Shown piece after piece: positions 1 to 8,262 of a stretch of DNA of 64,000 nt. Origin of the DNA: Motilimonas pumila (GTDB lineage: Bacteria > Pseudomonadota > Gammaproteobacteria > Enterobacterales > CBDFNC01). A model generated the notes under the pieces. It ran no database searches, was not told the origin of the DNA, and worked only from the letters and a program-made list of their open reading frames with translations. The stretch is taken from positions 1 through 64,000 of the forward strand of contig NZ_QZCH01000021.1 in the NCBI RefSeq assembly GCF_003596335.1, in the 5' to 3' direction. Made by a program: the position numbers and the translations under genes. Numbering within the stretch: position 1 is the first letter of the stretch; each line of letters begins with the position of its first letter.

Positions 1-636
1 ATCACGTTAGATGAAAACATCACGGCCGATGACATCATTAACGCGGCGGAAGCGGGTCAACAAATTCCAGTGACAGGTAAAGCGAGCGGCGATTTCCAAA
101 CTGGAGATATAGTTACACTCACCGTGAACGGCAAAACCTTCACGGGCCCAGTGGATGTTAATGGCAACTTCAGCATTAATGTTCCAGGTGCAGACTTGGT
201 CGCAGATGGCGACAACGTGATTGATGCTTCGCTAGCAGCGACCGATGCAGCAGGCAACAGCATAACTGTCACAGACACCGAAGGTTATTCAGTCGACACT
301 GAAATGACCAACACGGCCATCACGTTAGATGAAAACATCACGGCCGATGACATCATTAACGCGGCGGAAGCGGGTCAACAAATTCCAGTGACAGGTAAAG
401 CGAGCGGCGATTTCCAAACTGGAGATATAGTTACACTCACCGTGAACGGCAAAACCTTCACGGGCCCAGTGGATGTTAATGGCAACTTCAGCATTAACGT
501 GCCGGGTGCAGACTTGGTCGCAGATAGCGACAAAGTGATCGATGCTTCACTTGCGGCAACCGATGCAGCAGGCAACAGCATAACTGTCACAGACACCGAA
601 GGTTACTCGGTTGATACTGTAATGAAAGATACGGCA
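1..636 (+). repeat. 318-bp tandem repeat in the adhesin gene (two near-identical copies, third copy diverged)
   Basis: Copy 1 occupies 1-318 and copy 2 starts at 319. The first 179 bases of the two copies are identical. After that they differ mainly by third-codon changes around 180-260, then become identical again over the end of the unit. A third copy (637-about 930) keeps the protein pattern but differs strongly in DNA. More copies probably lie upstream. Such DNA identity suggests recent duplication or gene conversion. Confidence 0.95.
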
Positions 637-2607
637 ATCACCCTTGATGCCAATATTACCGCTGACGATAGCATTAGCTTGGCTGAGGGCAACCAAACGA
701 TTGCGATTACCGGCCAAGTAACGGGAGACTTCCAGCTTGATGATCTCGTAACGTTGATCATCAACAATAATACTTACACAGGTAAAGTTGCGGCGAACGG
801 TACCTTCAGTATCGACGTAGTTGGCAGTGATTTGGTCAATGACACTGACAGTACCATTTTTGCTTCGTTAGCTGCGACCGATGCCGCTGGTAACTCTGTC
901 ACAGTGACTGATACAGAAGGTTATACAGTGCCCCCTGTAGCTGTAGTAGATACAGGAAGTGTGACTGAAGCTTATGGCCAGCCAGTTAATGCGCCGAGTG
1001 CAAGTATTAACGGCGACGTACTTGTCAATGACCGCACTCTAGGTGTCAGTGAGCCAGTGATTGGCGTGCAAGCAGGCTCGGCATCTGGTGATGTCTCGGG
1101 AAATATTGGCAGTGCAATTCAAGGCGATTTTGGCAGTTTGGTGCTCAATGCTAACGGCAGCTATGAATATGTGCTGGATAACCAGAACTCATCGGTGCAA
1201 GGACTAAATGACGGGCAAACGCTGACTGACACCTTTAGTTACACGATCACCGATGGCAAAGGTAACAGCTCAACGACACAAATTAATATTACTATTAACG
1301 GTATTACCGACCCTGAACTGCAAGCGGTTGATGACAGTGCCAGCACCTTAGTTGGTCAGCCTGTTTATGTGAATATTTTGGGCAATGATATTAACCCTGC
1401 TGACAGCAATACTGGCGACCAAGATCCAGAAATGACGGTTTCAAACGTTAATGTGGTCTCTGGTAATGGCCAAGCCTACTTTATCAATGGTGAGCTGGTG
1501 TACGTCCCTGGTCCATCGGAAGAAACTGCGGTTATCGAATACACAGTTACTAACTTACAAGGGCAAACTGACACAGCTACGGTTACCGTAGATGTAACTC
1601 AACGAGTCGTCGACAGTGGCACGCTATATGGTGATGCGGGTAATGATCAAATTTCTACCACCAGCGGTGGCGATGCTGACTCAACTAGCTTTACCCTGCA
1701 GCTAGGCGCATACCAAGGTTATCGTACCGATGAAAATGGCAATAGAGTCTTTATTAATGAAGGCTCTCGCATTGAAACATTAGTACTCGCTGAAGAAGAG
1801 CAAATCATCGATTCGAAAGGCGGTAACGATTACGTTAAAGGCTCGTTAGGCGCAGACACCATCTTCTTAGGCGATGGTTACAAGGGCAATGAAGCCAACA
1901 CTATTGCTTTCTTGGATGAAATGGCGAAAAAAGACGAAGCAGAATTGCAATCCTACCATACTGGTGGAGTGTCGAGTGCGGTTGTCGATATTGCCGATGG
2001 TGGTGCTGGAGATGACGCCATCTTCGGTGGCAACCAAACTCCGGATGATCCCAACAACCTGATTGACGATTTAGAACGCCCTATCGCTCATTATGACTTT
2101 ATTTACGGTAACGACGGCGACGACATGCTTGACGGTGGTTTAGGTCATGACGTGCTAAAAGGTGGTACCGGCAACGATATATTAATTGGTGGAGTCGGCA
2201 ATGACGACCTTACCGGTGGCAGCGGCAATGATATTTTAATCGGTGGTGATGGCGCAGACACATTCCGCTTCTTTGAAGAAGATGCGATTGCAGAAGCGGG
2301 TAACAGCCAGCAAGACTCTGGTATCGTAGATACCATTATGGACTTTGATGTTAACCAAGATAAATTAGACTTGTCTGATTTATTGGATACACAAGGCACA
2401 GATGTCAGTAACAGTATCGAGCAGTACCTCAACGTGATCGAAGAAGATGGACACGTAGTGATTGAAGTAGATAAAGACGGTTCAGGTCAGTTTAATGGTG
2501 ACAGCGACATGAAGATCTCGTTGGAAAATGTTGATTATGATACCCACGGCTCGTCACTGCTTACTGATTTGATGGATAATAATCAGTTAATTGTGGATAT
2601 TAATTAA
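1..2607 (+). CDS. C-terminal part of a giant RTX/Ig-repeat type I-secreted adhesin (LapA/BpfA-like), 5' truncated
   Basis: The frame is open from base 1, so the gene starts upstream; 868 residues are visible. In order: two nearly identical 106-residue Ig-like repeats (bases 1-636), a diverged third copy (637-930), a VCBS-type domain (about 931-1310) and a cadherin-like segment opening with AVDDSAS (about 1312-1600). A run of calcium-binding nonapeptides follows (about 2104-2270, GNDGDDMLDGG, GTGNDILIGG). The acidic C-terminal domain matches the VC_A0849-type type I secretion signal. The protein is very acidic and has almost no Cys, as is usual for large surface adhesins. Directly downstream lie its secretion machine and LapG/LapD homologues, which supports a LapA/BpfA-like biofilm adhesin. 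The N-terminal retention module and LapG cut site lie outside the window and cannot be checked. Confidence 0.93.
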   Translation: MTLDENITADDIINAAEAGQQIPVTGKASGDFQTGDIVTLTVNGKTFTGPVDVNGNFSINVPGADLVADGDNVIDASLAATDAAGNSITVTDTEGYSVDTEMTNTAITLDENITADDIINAAEAGQQIPVTGKASGDFQTGDIVTLTVNGKTFTGPVDVNGNFSINVPGADLVADSDKVIDASLAATDAAGNSITVTDTEGYSVDTVMKDTAITLDANITADDSISLAEGNQTIAITGQVTGDFQLDDLVTLIINNNTYTGKVAANGTFSIDVVGSDLVNDTDSTIFASLAATDAAGNSVTVTDTEGYTVPPVAVVDTGSVTEAYGQPVNAPSASINGDVLVNDRTLGVSEPVIGVQAGSASGDVSGNIGSAIQGDFGSLVLNANGSYEYVLDNQNSSVQGLNDGQTLTDTFSYTITDGKGNSSTTQINITINGITDPELQAVDDSASTLVGQPVYVNILGNDINPADSNTGDQDPEMTVSNVNVVSGNGQAYFINGELVYVPGPSEETAVIEYTVTNLQGQTDTATVTVDVTQRVVDSGTLYGDAGNDQISTTSGGDADSTSFTLQLGAYQGYRTDENGNRVFINEGSRIETLVLAEEEQIIDSKGGNDYVKGSLGADTIFLGDGYKGNEANTIAFLDEMAKKDEAELQSYHTGGVSSAVVDIADGGAGDDAIFGGNQTPDDPNNLIDDLERPIAHYDFIYGNDGDDMLDGGLGHDVLKGGTGNDILIGGVGNDDLTGGSGNDILIGGDGADTFRFFEEDAIAEAGNSQQDSGIVDTIMDFDVNQDKLDLSDLLDTQGTDVSNSIEQYLNVIEEDGHVVIEVDKDGSGQFNGDSDMKISLENVDYDTHGSSLLTDLMDNNQLIVDIN

Positions 2608-2611
2608 TAAC

Positions 2612-2636
2612 TAAGCCTAGTTTCGGGCTAGGCTTA
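2612..2636 (+). terminator. Hairpin after the adhesin gene
   Basis: A 9-bp stem (TAAGCCTAG with CTAGGCTTA) and a 7-base loop lie 5 bases after the adhesin stop. The T-run is weak, so this may be an attenuator or RNA-stability hairpin that lowers expression of the downstream secretion genes rather than a full stop. Confidence 0.5.
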
Positions 2637-2672
2637 AATTAATCTCACGTAGTAATAAAGGATTATTAAGCG

Positions 2673-4841
2673 TTGCAAACACACAATAGCCAAAGGCTAC
2701 AAAACGATCCTTTACTGGAGTCGTTAGTCTTTATGACAAAGTATTATGGTGAGCCTCATTCTGCCGATGTGTTAACAGCAGGCTTACCGCTACTTGAAGG
2801 TAGGCTATCTTTGAGGCTGTTTGAGCGGGCAGCTGCTAAAGGCGGTTTGTCTGCGCGCAGCGTTTCTACATCACTAAAGAAAATCTCACCCCTGTTGTTG
2901 CCTTGTATCTTGTTACTAGAAGATAACAGCGCTTGTGTTTTGCTAGAGGTCAACCCTGAGCAAGAAACCGCAAAGGTTATTTTTCCTGCCACAGGTGAAG
3001 GTGAAACGCTATTACCTTTGGCTGAGCTTAAGGCTATGTACCGAGGTAAAGCAGTTTATTTAAAACCACTCTATCGATTTGATAAACGCACCCCGCCGTT
3101 AATTGAAACGCAATCTGGCCATTGGTTTTGGAGTACAATTCGCGGGTCTTTTTCGATTTATCGAGATGTATTAATCGCGTCTTTACTGATTAATGCGTTT
3201 GCGATTGCTAGCCCTTTGTTTGTCATGAATGTTTACGATCGGATCGTACCCAACCTGGCATTTGACTCGCTTTGGGTGTTAGCCATTGGCGTTACCATAG
3301 TGTTTATTTTTGATTTTATTATGCGCCAGCTACGGAGTTATTTTATCGACGTGGCCGGTAAGAAATCAGATATTTTACTATCCTCTAAAATTTTCAGTAA
3401 AGTCATGGGCATGCGCTTGGAAGCCCGGCCAGAGTCTACTGGAGCATTTGCGCGTCATTTACAAGAATTTGAGTCTATTCGAGAGTTCTTCACCAGTGCC
3501 ACGGTTGCCGCTTTAGTGGATGTGCCCTTTGCGTTATTAACCCTAACGGTTATTTGGATCGTTGCTGGGCCCATGGTCTTTATTCCAGCAGCAGCCTTAG
3601 CGTTGCTACTCTTGTACAGTTTTGTGATTCAAATTCCATTACGCAAAAGCATTGATGAGGGCTCGCGTTTAGCCGCACAAAAATACGCCAACTTAGTCGA
3701 AGGTTTAAACGGCATTGAAGGCATTAAAGTCAACGGCGCCGAAGGGATTTACCAGCATCGTTGGGAAGAAGCCGTTGCTCACATGGCTAATTGGGGCATA
3801 CAAACCCGTAAACTGTCGAATTCTGTTGGCAGCTTGTCATCTTTTCTGCAACAAATGCTCACCGTTTGCTTGGTGCTGTTTGGGGTGTACTTAATAGCCG
3901 ATGGTGAACTAAGCATGGGTGGCTTAATTGCAGCCGTTATGCTCAGTGGTCGAGCGCTTGGTCCTCTTAGCCAATTGTCTTTGCTTATTACTCGGTATTC
4001 GCAAACCAAATCTGGTCTAGCCATTTTAGAGAACATCATGGCAATGCCTAACGAGCAAGAAGACGGTCGCAGGTATATCGATAGGCCAAACATGCAAGGC
4101 CATATTCAGTTTCGCGAAGTGAGCTTTTGCTACCCAGAGCAGAATAAACCAGTGCTTGAAAATATCAGCCTGTCGATTAATCGTGGTGAGAAAGTCGCTA
4201 TTATCGGCCGCATAGGCTCGGGTAAAACTACGTTACAAAAACTGCTAATGGGCTTATACCAGGTTTCTGCTGGCGGCATTCAGATTGACGGTATCGATCA
4301 AAACCAAATTCATCCGGCTGACTTAAGGCGCACCATCGGCTGTGTATTACAAGAAACACCGCTGTTTTTTGGCTCAATTCGCGACAACATTACGCTAGGC
4401 GTCCCATTTTGTGCTGATGATCTAATCTTAAAAGCCGCGCGCCGCGCGGGAGTCAGTCAGTTTACTGACCAAGACAGCAATGGTTTAGATAAACAAGTGG
4501 GTGAAAATGGCCGCTTATTGTCCGGCGGTCAGCGCCAGGCGGTAGCGATTGCTCGCTCCTTATTACTAGAGCCCAATGTGCTGATCATGGATGAGCCCAC
4601 CAGTGCAATGGACAACCGTTCTGAGCTGCACATCAAGAAGCAACTAGCCAGTTTAGATAAACAGCAAACACTCATTTTAATCACCCATAAAACGAGCATG
4701 CTAGACGTAGTAGACAGGCTCATCGTGTTAGATTCTGGCAAATTGGTAGCAGATGGCCCAAAAGAAAAAGTATTACAAGCTCTAAAAGAGGGCAGAGTGA
4801 CTATCGCAGGCAATGTTGGCACTGGGGTGGCGAATGGCTAA
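2673..4841 (+). CDS. lapB: Type I secretion ABC transporter (permease/ATPase), LapB-like
   Basis: A 722-residue inner-membrane exporter for the adhesin encoded just upstream. Residues 1-140 form a C39-like domain (DPLLESLVFMTKYYG) without a recognisable catalytic Cys, as in exporters that do not cleave a leader. Residues about 155-440 form the membrane domain. The ATPase follows, with Walker A GRIGSGKTT near 510, signature LSGGQRQ near 615, Walker B VLIMDEPTSAMD near 635 and the switch His in LITHK. The start is TTG at 2673, preceded by AAAGGA. It is preferred because the conserved N-terminal domain begins here and the next Met lies inside it. It overlaps the next gene by 8 bases. Confidence 0.9.
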   Translation: MQTHNSQRLQNDPLLESLVFMTKYYGEPHSADVLTAGLPLLEGRLSLRLFERAAAKGGLSARSVSTSLKKISPLLLPCILLLEDNSACVLLEVNPEQETAKVIFPATGEGETLLPLAELKAMYRGKAVYLKPLYRFDKRTPPLIETQSGHWFWSTIRGSFSIYRDVLIASLLINAFAIASPLFVMNVYDRIVPNLAFDSLWVLAIGVTIVFIFDFIMRQLRSYFIDVAGKKSDILLSSKIFSKVMGMRLEARPESTGAFARHLQEFESIREFFTSATVAALVDVPFALLTLTVIWIVAGPMVFIPAAALALLLLYSFVIQIPLRKSIDEGSRLAAQKYANLVEGLNGIEGIKVNGAEGIYQHRWEEAVAHMANWGIQTRKLSNSVGSLSSFLQQMLTVCLVLFGVYLIADGELSMGGLIAAVMLSGRALGPLSQLSLLITRYSQTKSGLAILENIMAMPNEQEDGRRYIDRPNMQGHIQFREVSFCYPEQNKPVLENISLSINRGEKVAIIGRIGSGKTTLQKLLMGLYQVSAGGIQIDGIDQNQIHPADLRRTIGCVLQETPLFFGSIRDNITLGVPFCADDLILKAARRAGVSQFTDQDSNGLDKQVGENGRLLSGGQRQAVAIARSLLLEPNVLIMDEPTSAMDNRSELHIKKQLASLDKQQTLILITHKTSMLDVVDRLIVLDSGKLVADGPKEKVLQALKEGRVTIAGNVGTGVANG

Positions 4842-6222
4842 GATGCAAAAGCCGCCTCGGCAAGAATTGGACTTTGTAGACGAGACCAGTGCAGCTGCAT
4901 TATTAAATACAGCAGTCAGGGCCCGTTTATTGCTTTGGTTTATGCTGCTGTTTGTCATCGTCGGTTTAGTATGGGCTTATTTTGCTGAGCTAGATGAAGT
5001 GACTGTTGGCAGTGGTAAAGTGATCCCTTCTTCACAAGTGCAAATTGTGCAAAACCTTGAAGGTGGTATCCTCAAAGAGATCTTTGTCGCTGAAGGGGAT
5101 GTCGTTGACGTGGGTCAAGCCCTGATGCGCATTGATGACACCAAGTTTCGCAGCGACTTTAGAGAGCAAGAGCAACAAGTATTGTCTCTGACTAGCGATA
5201 TCGTGCGTTTAAGAGCGGAAATTGCGTCAGTACAAATTCAAAAAGATGATGCTTTGCCATGGCAAGCGCAGGTTGTTATTCAACCTCAAACATTGCCTTA
5301 CGCAGAAGTGTTTTTGACCTCTTACCCGGAGCAAATTCAAGCGGAAACCATTCGTTATGAGCAAAGCATCGCGTCGCTCAATAATCAGTTATTAATTACC
5401 GCACAGCAAATTGCGCAAAAGGCGCAGGAGTTGGTTGAAACCGAGTCTAAAGTGATGCATTTAAAGCAATCTTATAACTTGGTGAAAAAAGAACTATCAC
5501 TCACCCGCCCATTAGCAAGAGAGGGCGTAGTGTCAGAAGTTGAGCTAATCAAGCTACAGCGGCAAGTCAATGAACAAGCCTCTGAGCTTGCCAGTGCAAA
5601 ATTGGCGTTGCCAAAAATTGAGTCTGCTCGTAATGAAGCTATCAGCAAGCGGCGAGAAATGGCATTGGAATTTAAGCGCCAAGCCATTGAAGATTTAGAC
5701 GAAGCGGAAGCCAAAATGGCAGCGCTGAATGAAGTGCAAGTAGGGCTGCGTGACCGCGTGGTACGCACGAGTGTGACATCGCCAGTAAAAGGCAAAGTTA
5801 AGACTATTAATATCAATACATTAGGTGGTGTAATTCAGCCAGGTATGGATTTGATAGAAATTGTACCGATTGAAGATAACTTACTGGTTGAGGCACGCAT
5901 CTCACCCAAAGACATTGCTTTTTTACGACCGGGGCTGGATGCCGTGGTCAAATTGAGTGCGTATGATTTTACCGTTTATGGTGGCCTCAATGGCACCCTT
6001 GAACATATCAGCGCAGACACCATTGTCGACGAAGAAGGTAATAGTTTTTACCTTATCAGGGTACGTACCCATGACAATGAAATAGGGCAAGGTAAACAAA
6101 CACTGAGTATTATTCCTGGCATGTTAGCCAGTGTCGATGTGATGACTGGCAAAAAGAGTGTGTTGGACTACCTCTTAAAACCGATATTACGAGCCAAACA
6201 GTCCGCCTTGCGTGAAAGATAA
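4834..6222 (+). CDS. lapC: HlyD-family type I secretion adaptor, LapC-like
   Basis: The periplasmic membrane-fusion subunit linking the ABC exporter to the outer-membrane pore. From ATG 4834 it has 462 residues: a short cytosolic tail, one membrane helix (about residues 22-45), a lipoyl half (GSGKVIPSSQVQIVQNLEGG), a long coiled-coil hairpin (about 100-290), the returning lipoyl half (TSPVKGKVKTI) and a beta-barrel end. An ATG at 4813 is also in frame, but 4834 has a GGGGTGG ribosome site just before it and overlaps the lapB stop, which is typical of translational coupling. Confidence 0.9.
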   Translation: MAKMQKPPRQELDFVDETSAAALLNTAVRARLLLWFMLLFVIVGLVWAYFAELDEVTVGSGKVIPSSQVQIVQNLEGGILKEIFVAEGDVVDVGQALMRIDDTKFRSDFREQEQQVLSLTSDIVRLRAEIASVQIQKDDALPWQAQVVIQPQTLPYAEVFLTSYPEQIQAETIRYEQSIASLNNQLLITAQQIAQKAQELVETESKVMHLKQSYNLVKKELSLTRPLAREGVVSEVELIKLQRQVNEQASELASAKLALPKIESARNEAISKRREMALEFKRQAIEDLDEAEAKMAALNEVQVGLRDRVVRTSVTSPVKGKVKTININTLGGVIQPGMDLIEIVPIEDNLLVEARISPKDIAFLRPGLDAVVKLSAYDFTVYGGLNGTLEHISADTIVDEEGNSFYLIRVRTHDNEIGQGKQTLSIIPGMLASVDVMTGKKSVLDYLLKPILRAKQSALRER

Positions 6223-6241
6223 ACCTTAGGGAAGAATAAAT

Positions 6242-7549
6242 ATGAAAAAGACTCTGATTGCAATGTTAACAAGTACCGTACTGGCGGCGCCAGCATGGGC
6301 GGAAACATTAGAGTCAAGCGTTGCGAAAACCTTGGTCTCTAACCCAGAAATTAACCAAGTGGTGAGCCGTTTAGGGGCTTTTAATCGTGCCCAAGACGGT
6401 GCTTTTTCTGGCTACTTGCCGAGCATTGACTTAAATGCAGGCATTGGCCGTGAGCGAACCGAGCGTGACGACTTTGATACCACGACTTATACCCGTAAAG
6501 AACTGGGCTTGAGCTTGCGCCAAATTTTATTTGATGGTTTTGCCACTAGTGCCGAGTATGACAGAACCGGGTTTGAAGCTAACGCTGAGCAATATCGCTT
6601 ATTTGCCGATGCTGAAGATATGTCTCTGAATGCTGTGGCGGCGTATCTGAGCGTTCTACAAAGCTCTGAAACCTTGGCTTTGGCGGAAGAGAATCTCGCC
6701 ATTCACAACAAAATATTCAAAAATATTAACAAACGCACCAAAGCCGGTATTGGATCCTCTTCCGATTTATCTCAAATAGAAGCCCGTTTAGCCCGCGCCA
6801 ATGCCAATGTTGTGAACGCCAGAAACAATTTTTCTGATGCGGAAACGCAGTATTTGCGTATCGTGAATGAGTACCCAGAAAATTTGACTGAGCCACGTCC
6901 CGACTTTTCAGCAATACCCGCAGATTTTGCGCAAGTCATTAAAATTGCCATGGATCAGCACCCTCGGCTTAAGTCTTCGCGCCATGATATTTATGCTGCC
7001 AATGCGCAAAACGAGGTGGCTAAGTCGAAGTACTATCCTGAATTTGCGTTAGAAGTAGAAAGCAACTTTTTGGATAACGCAGACGGCAATATAGGCCGTA
7101 ATGATGAAGTTGTGGGTATGGTGCGAATGCGCTACAACCTATTTTCAGGTGGTAAAGACAAAGCCTATGAAGAAGAAACTGCCTATAAGGTGAATGAGGC
7201 TAAATTCGTCAGTGAGAATACTTTACGTCAAATCCACCAAGGTGCCCGATTATCTTGGGATGCCAAGCGTTTCTTAGAGCAGCAACAAGACTTTTTGAAA
7301 ATGCACGTGACTGCCAGTGAAAAAACCCGCGACGCCTATGCCAAACAATTCAATTTAGGTAAACGTACGCTTTTGGATGTATTGAACACCGAAACCGAAT
7401 TGTTTGAAGCCAAGAAAGACTTAGTTGCAACCCGCTATGAGTTGATGGAGTCGAACTTTCGCATCCTCAATTCTATGGGCCAGTTGCTAGCAAGCCTAAA
7501 AGTAGATCGCCCAAGCAATTGGCGTGATGAACTGCGTGAGATCCAATAA
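6242..7549 (+). CDS. lapE: TolC-family outer-membrane efflux protein, LapE/AggA-like
   Basis: A 435-residue protein with a clear signal peptide (MKKTLIAMLTSTVLAAPAWA). Two internally related helical/strand halves follow, typical of TolC-like trimeric tunnels; in the second half the FNLGKRTLLDVLNTETELFEA motif region is recognisable. It supplies the outer-membrane channel for the adhesin exporter. It sits 19 bases after lapC with a GGAAGA ribosome site and 2 bases before lapG, so the secretion and control genes look like one transcript. Confidence 0.9.
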   Translation: MKKTLIAMLTSTVLAAPAWAETLESSVAKTLVSNPEINQVVSRLGAFNRAQDGAFSGYLPSIDLNAGIGRERTERDDFDTTTYTRKELGLSLRQILFDGFATSAEYDRTGFEANAEQYRLFADAEDMSLNAVAAYLSVLQSSETLALAEENLAIHNKIFKNINKRTKAGIGSSSDLSQIEARLARANANVVNARNNFSDAETQYLRIVNEYPENLTEPRPDFSAIPADFAQVIKIAMDQHPRLKSSRHDIYAANAQNEVAKSKYYPEFALEVESNFLDNADGNIGRNDEVVGMVRMRYNLFSGGKDKAYEEETAYKVNEAKFVSENTLRQIHQGARLSWDAKRFLEQQQDFLKMHVTASEKTRDAYAKQFNLGKRTLLDVLNTETELFEAKKDLVATRYELMESNFRILNSMGQLLASLKVDRPSNWRDELREIQ

Positions 7550-7551
7550 TC

Positions 7552-8253
7552 ATGATACGGGCTAAAGATCAGCTTGTAGCCGTTAGCGCATATTGGTCTT
7601 TAGCTCTTCTTGTTTGTTTATTTAGCGGCTTAACGATTGCGGCTTATAATCAGCAAGAAAAGGCATGGTTTAATGCCGTAAGAGAAACTTACAGTAAAGC
7701 TCAACCGCTTCGCAGGGTGCAAGACTGGCGAGCGCTGGTAAACCAAGCGCAAGCCCTGCCTGAGCCAGAACAGCTTAATGTGGTTAACCGCTTCTTCAAT
7801 CAATTGCAATTCATTCCTGATCATAAGCTTTGGGGTGAAGAAGACTACTGGGCCACGCCGGTGGAGTTTTTAGCCGCTGGCGGCGGTGACTGTGAAGACT
7901 TCAGCATTGCGAAGTACTTCACTTTACTGGAACTTGGCGTACCGCAAGATAAGCTGCGCCTGGTGTATGTTAAAGCCCTAGAGCTTGACCAATTTCATAT
8001 GGTCGTGGCTTATTACTCAGAGCCAACAGCCATGCCGGTGCTACTTGATAACCTTGATCCCAGCATTAAGCCAGCCAATGAACGTCCGGACTTAGCTCCG
8101 GTATACAGTTTTAATGGCCAACACTTGTGGCTGATGAAAGAGCAAGGCCGAGGCCAAAAAGCGGGGAAGGCGTCAAGGCTAACCCGTTGGAATGAGTTAA
8201 GAGGTGGTTTTGAAAGCAACCGCCTGAATAAACCCCTATTAGATTTGGACTAG
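7552..8253 (+). CDS. lapG: Periplasmic adhesin-releasing cysteine protease LapG (transglutaminase-like)
   Basis: A 233-residue protein with an N-terminal membrane/signal segment (about residues 12-32) and a bacterial transglutaminase-like cysteine protease domain (peptidase family C93). The triad can be read as Cys114 (GGGDCEDFSIAK), His149 (DQFHMVV) and Asp166 (LLDNLD). The His-Asp spacing of 17 equals that of Pseudomonas LapG. LapG cuts the N-terminal retention module of LapA-type adhesins and frees the cell from the surface; it needs calcium and is held by LapD when c-di-GMP is bound. Its position between the exporter genes and lapD supports this assignment. Confidence 0.92.
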   Translation: MIRAKDQLVAVSAYWSLALLVCLFSGLTIAAYNQQEKAWFNAVRETYSKAQPLRRVQDWRALVNQAQALPEPEQLNVVNRFFNQLQFIPDHKLWGEEDYWATPVEFLAAGGGDCEDFSIAKYFTLLELGVPQDKLRLVYVKALELDQFHMVVAYYSEPTAMPVLLDNLDPSIKPANERPDLAPVYSFNGQHLWLMKEQGRGQKAGKASRLTRWNELRGGFESNRLNKPLLDLD

Positions 8254-8262
8254 AGACTTGTT

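Noticed and set aside
57-596. Two minus-strand 73-codon frames in the adhesin repeats
   Set aside because: They are mirror frames of the repeat unit, identical because the repeats are identical, and contain no signals of their own.
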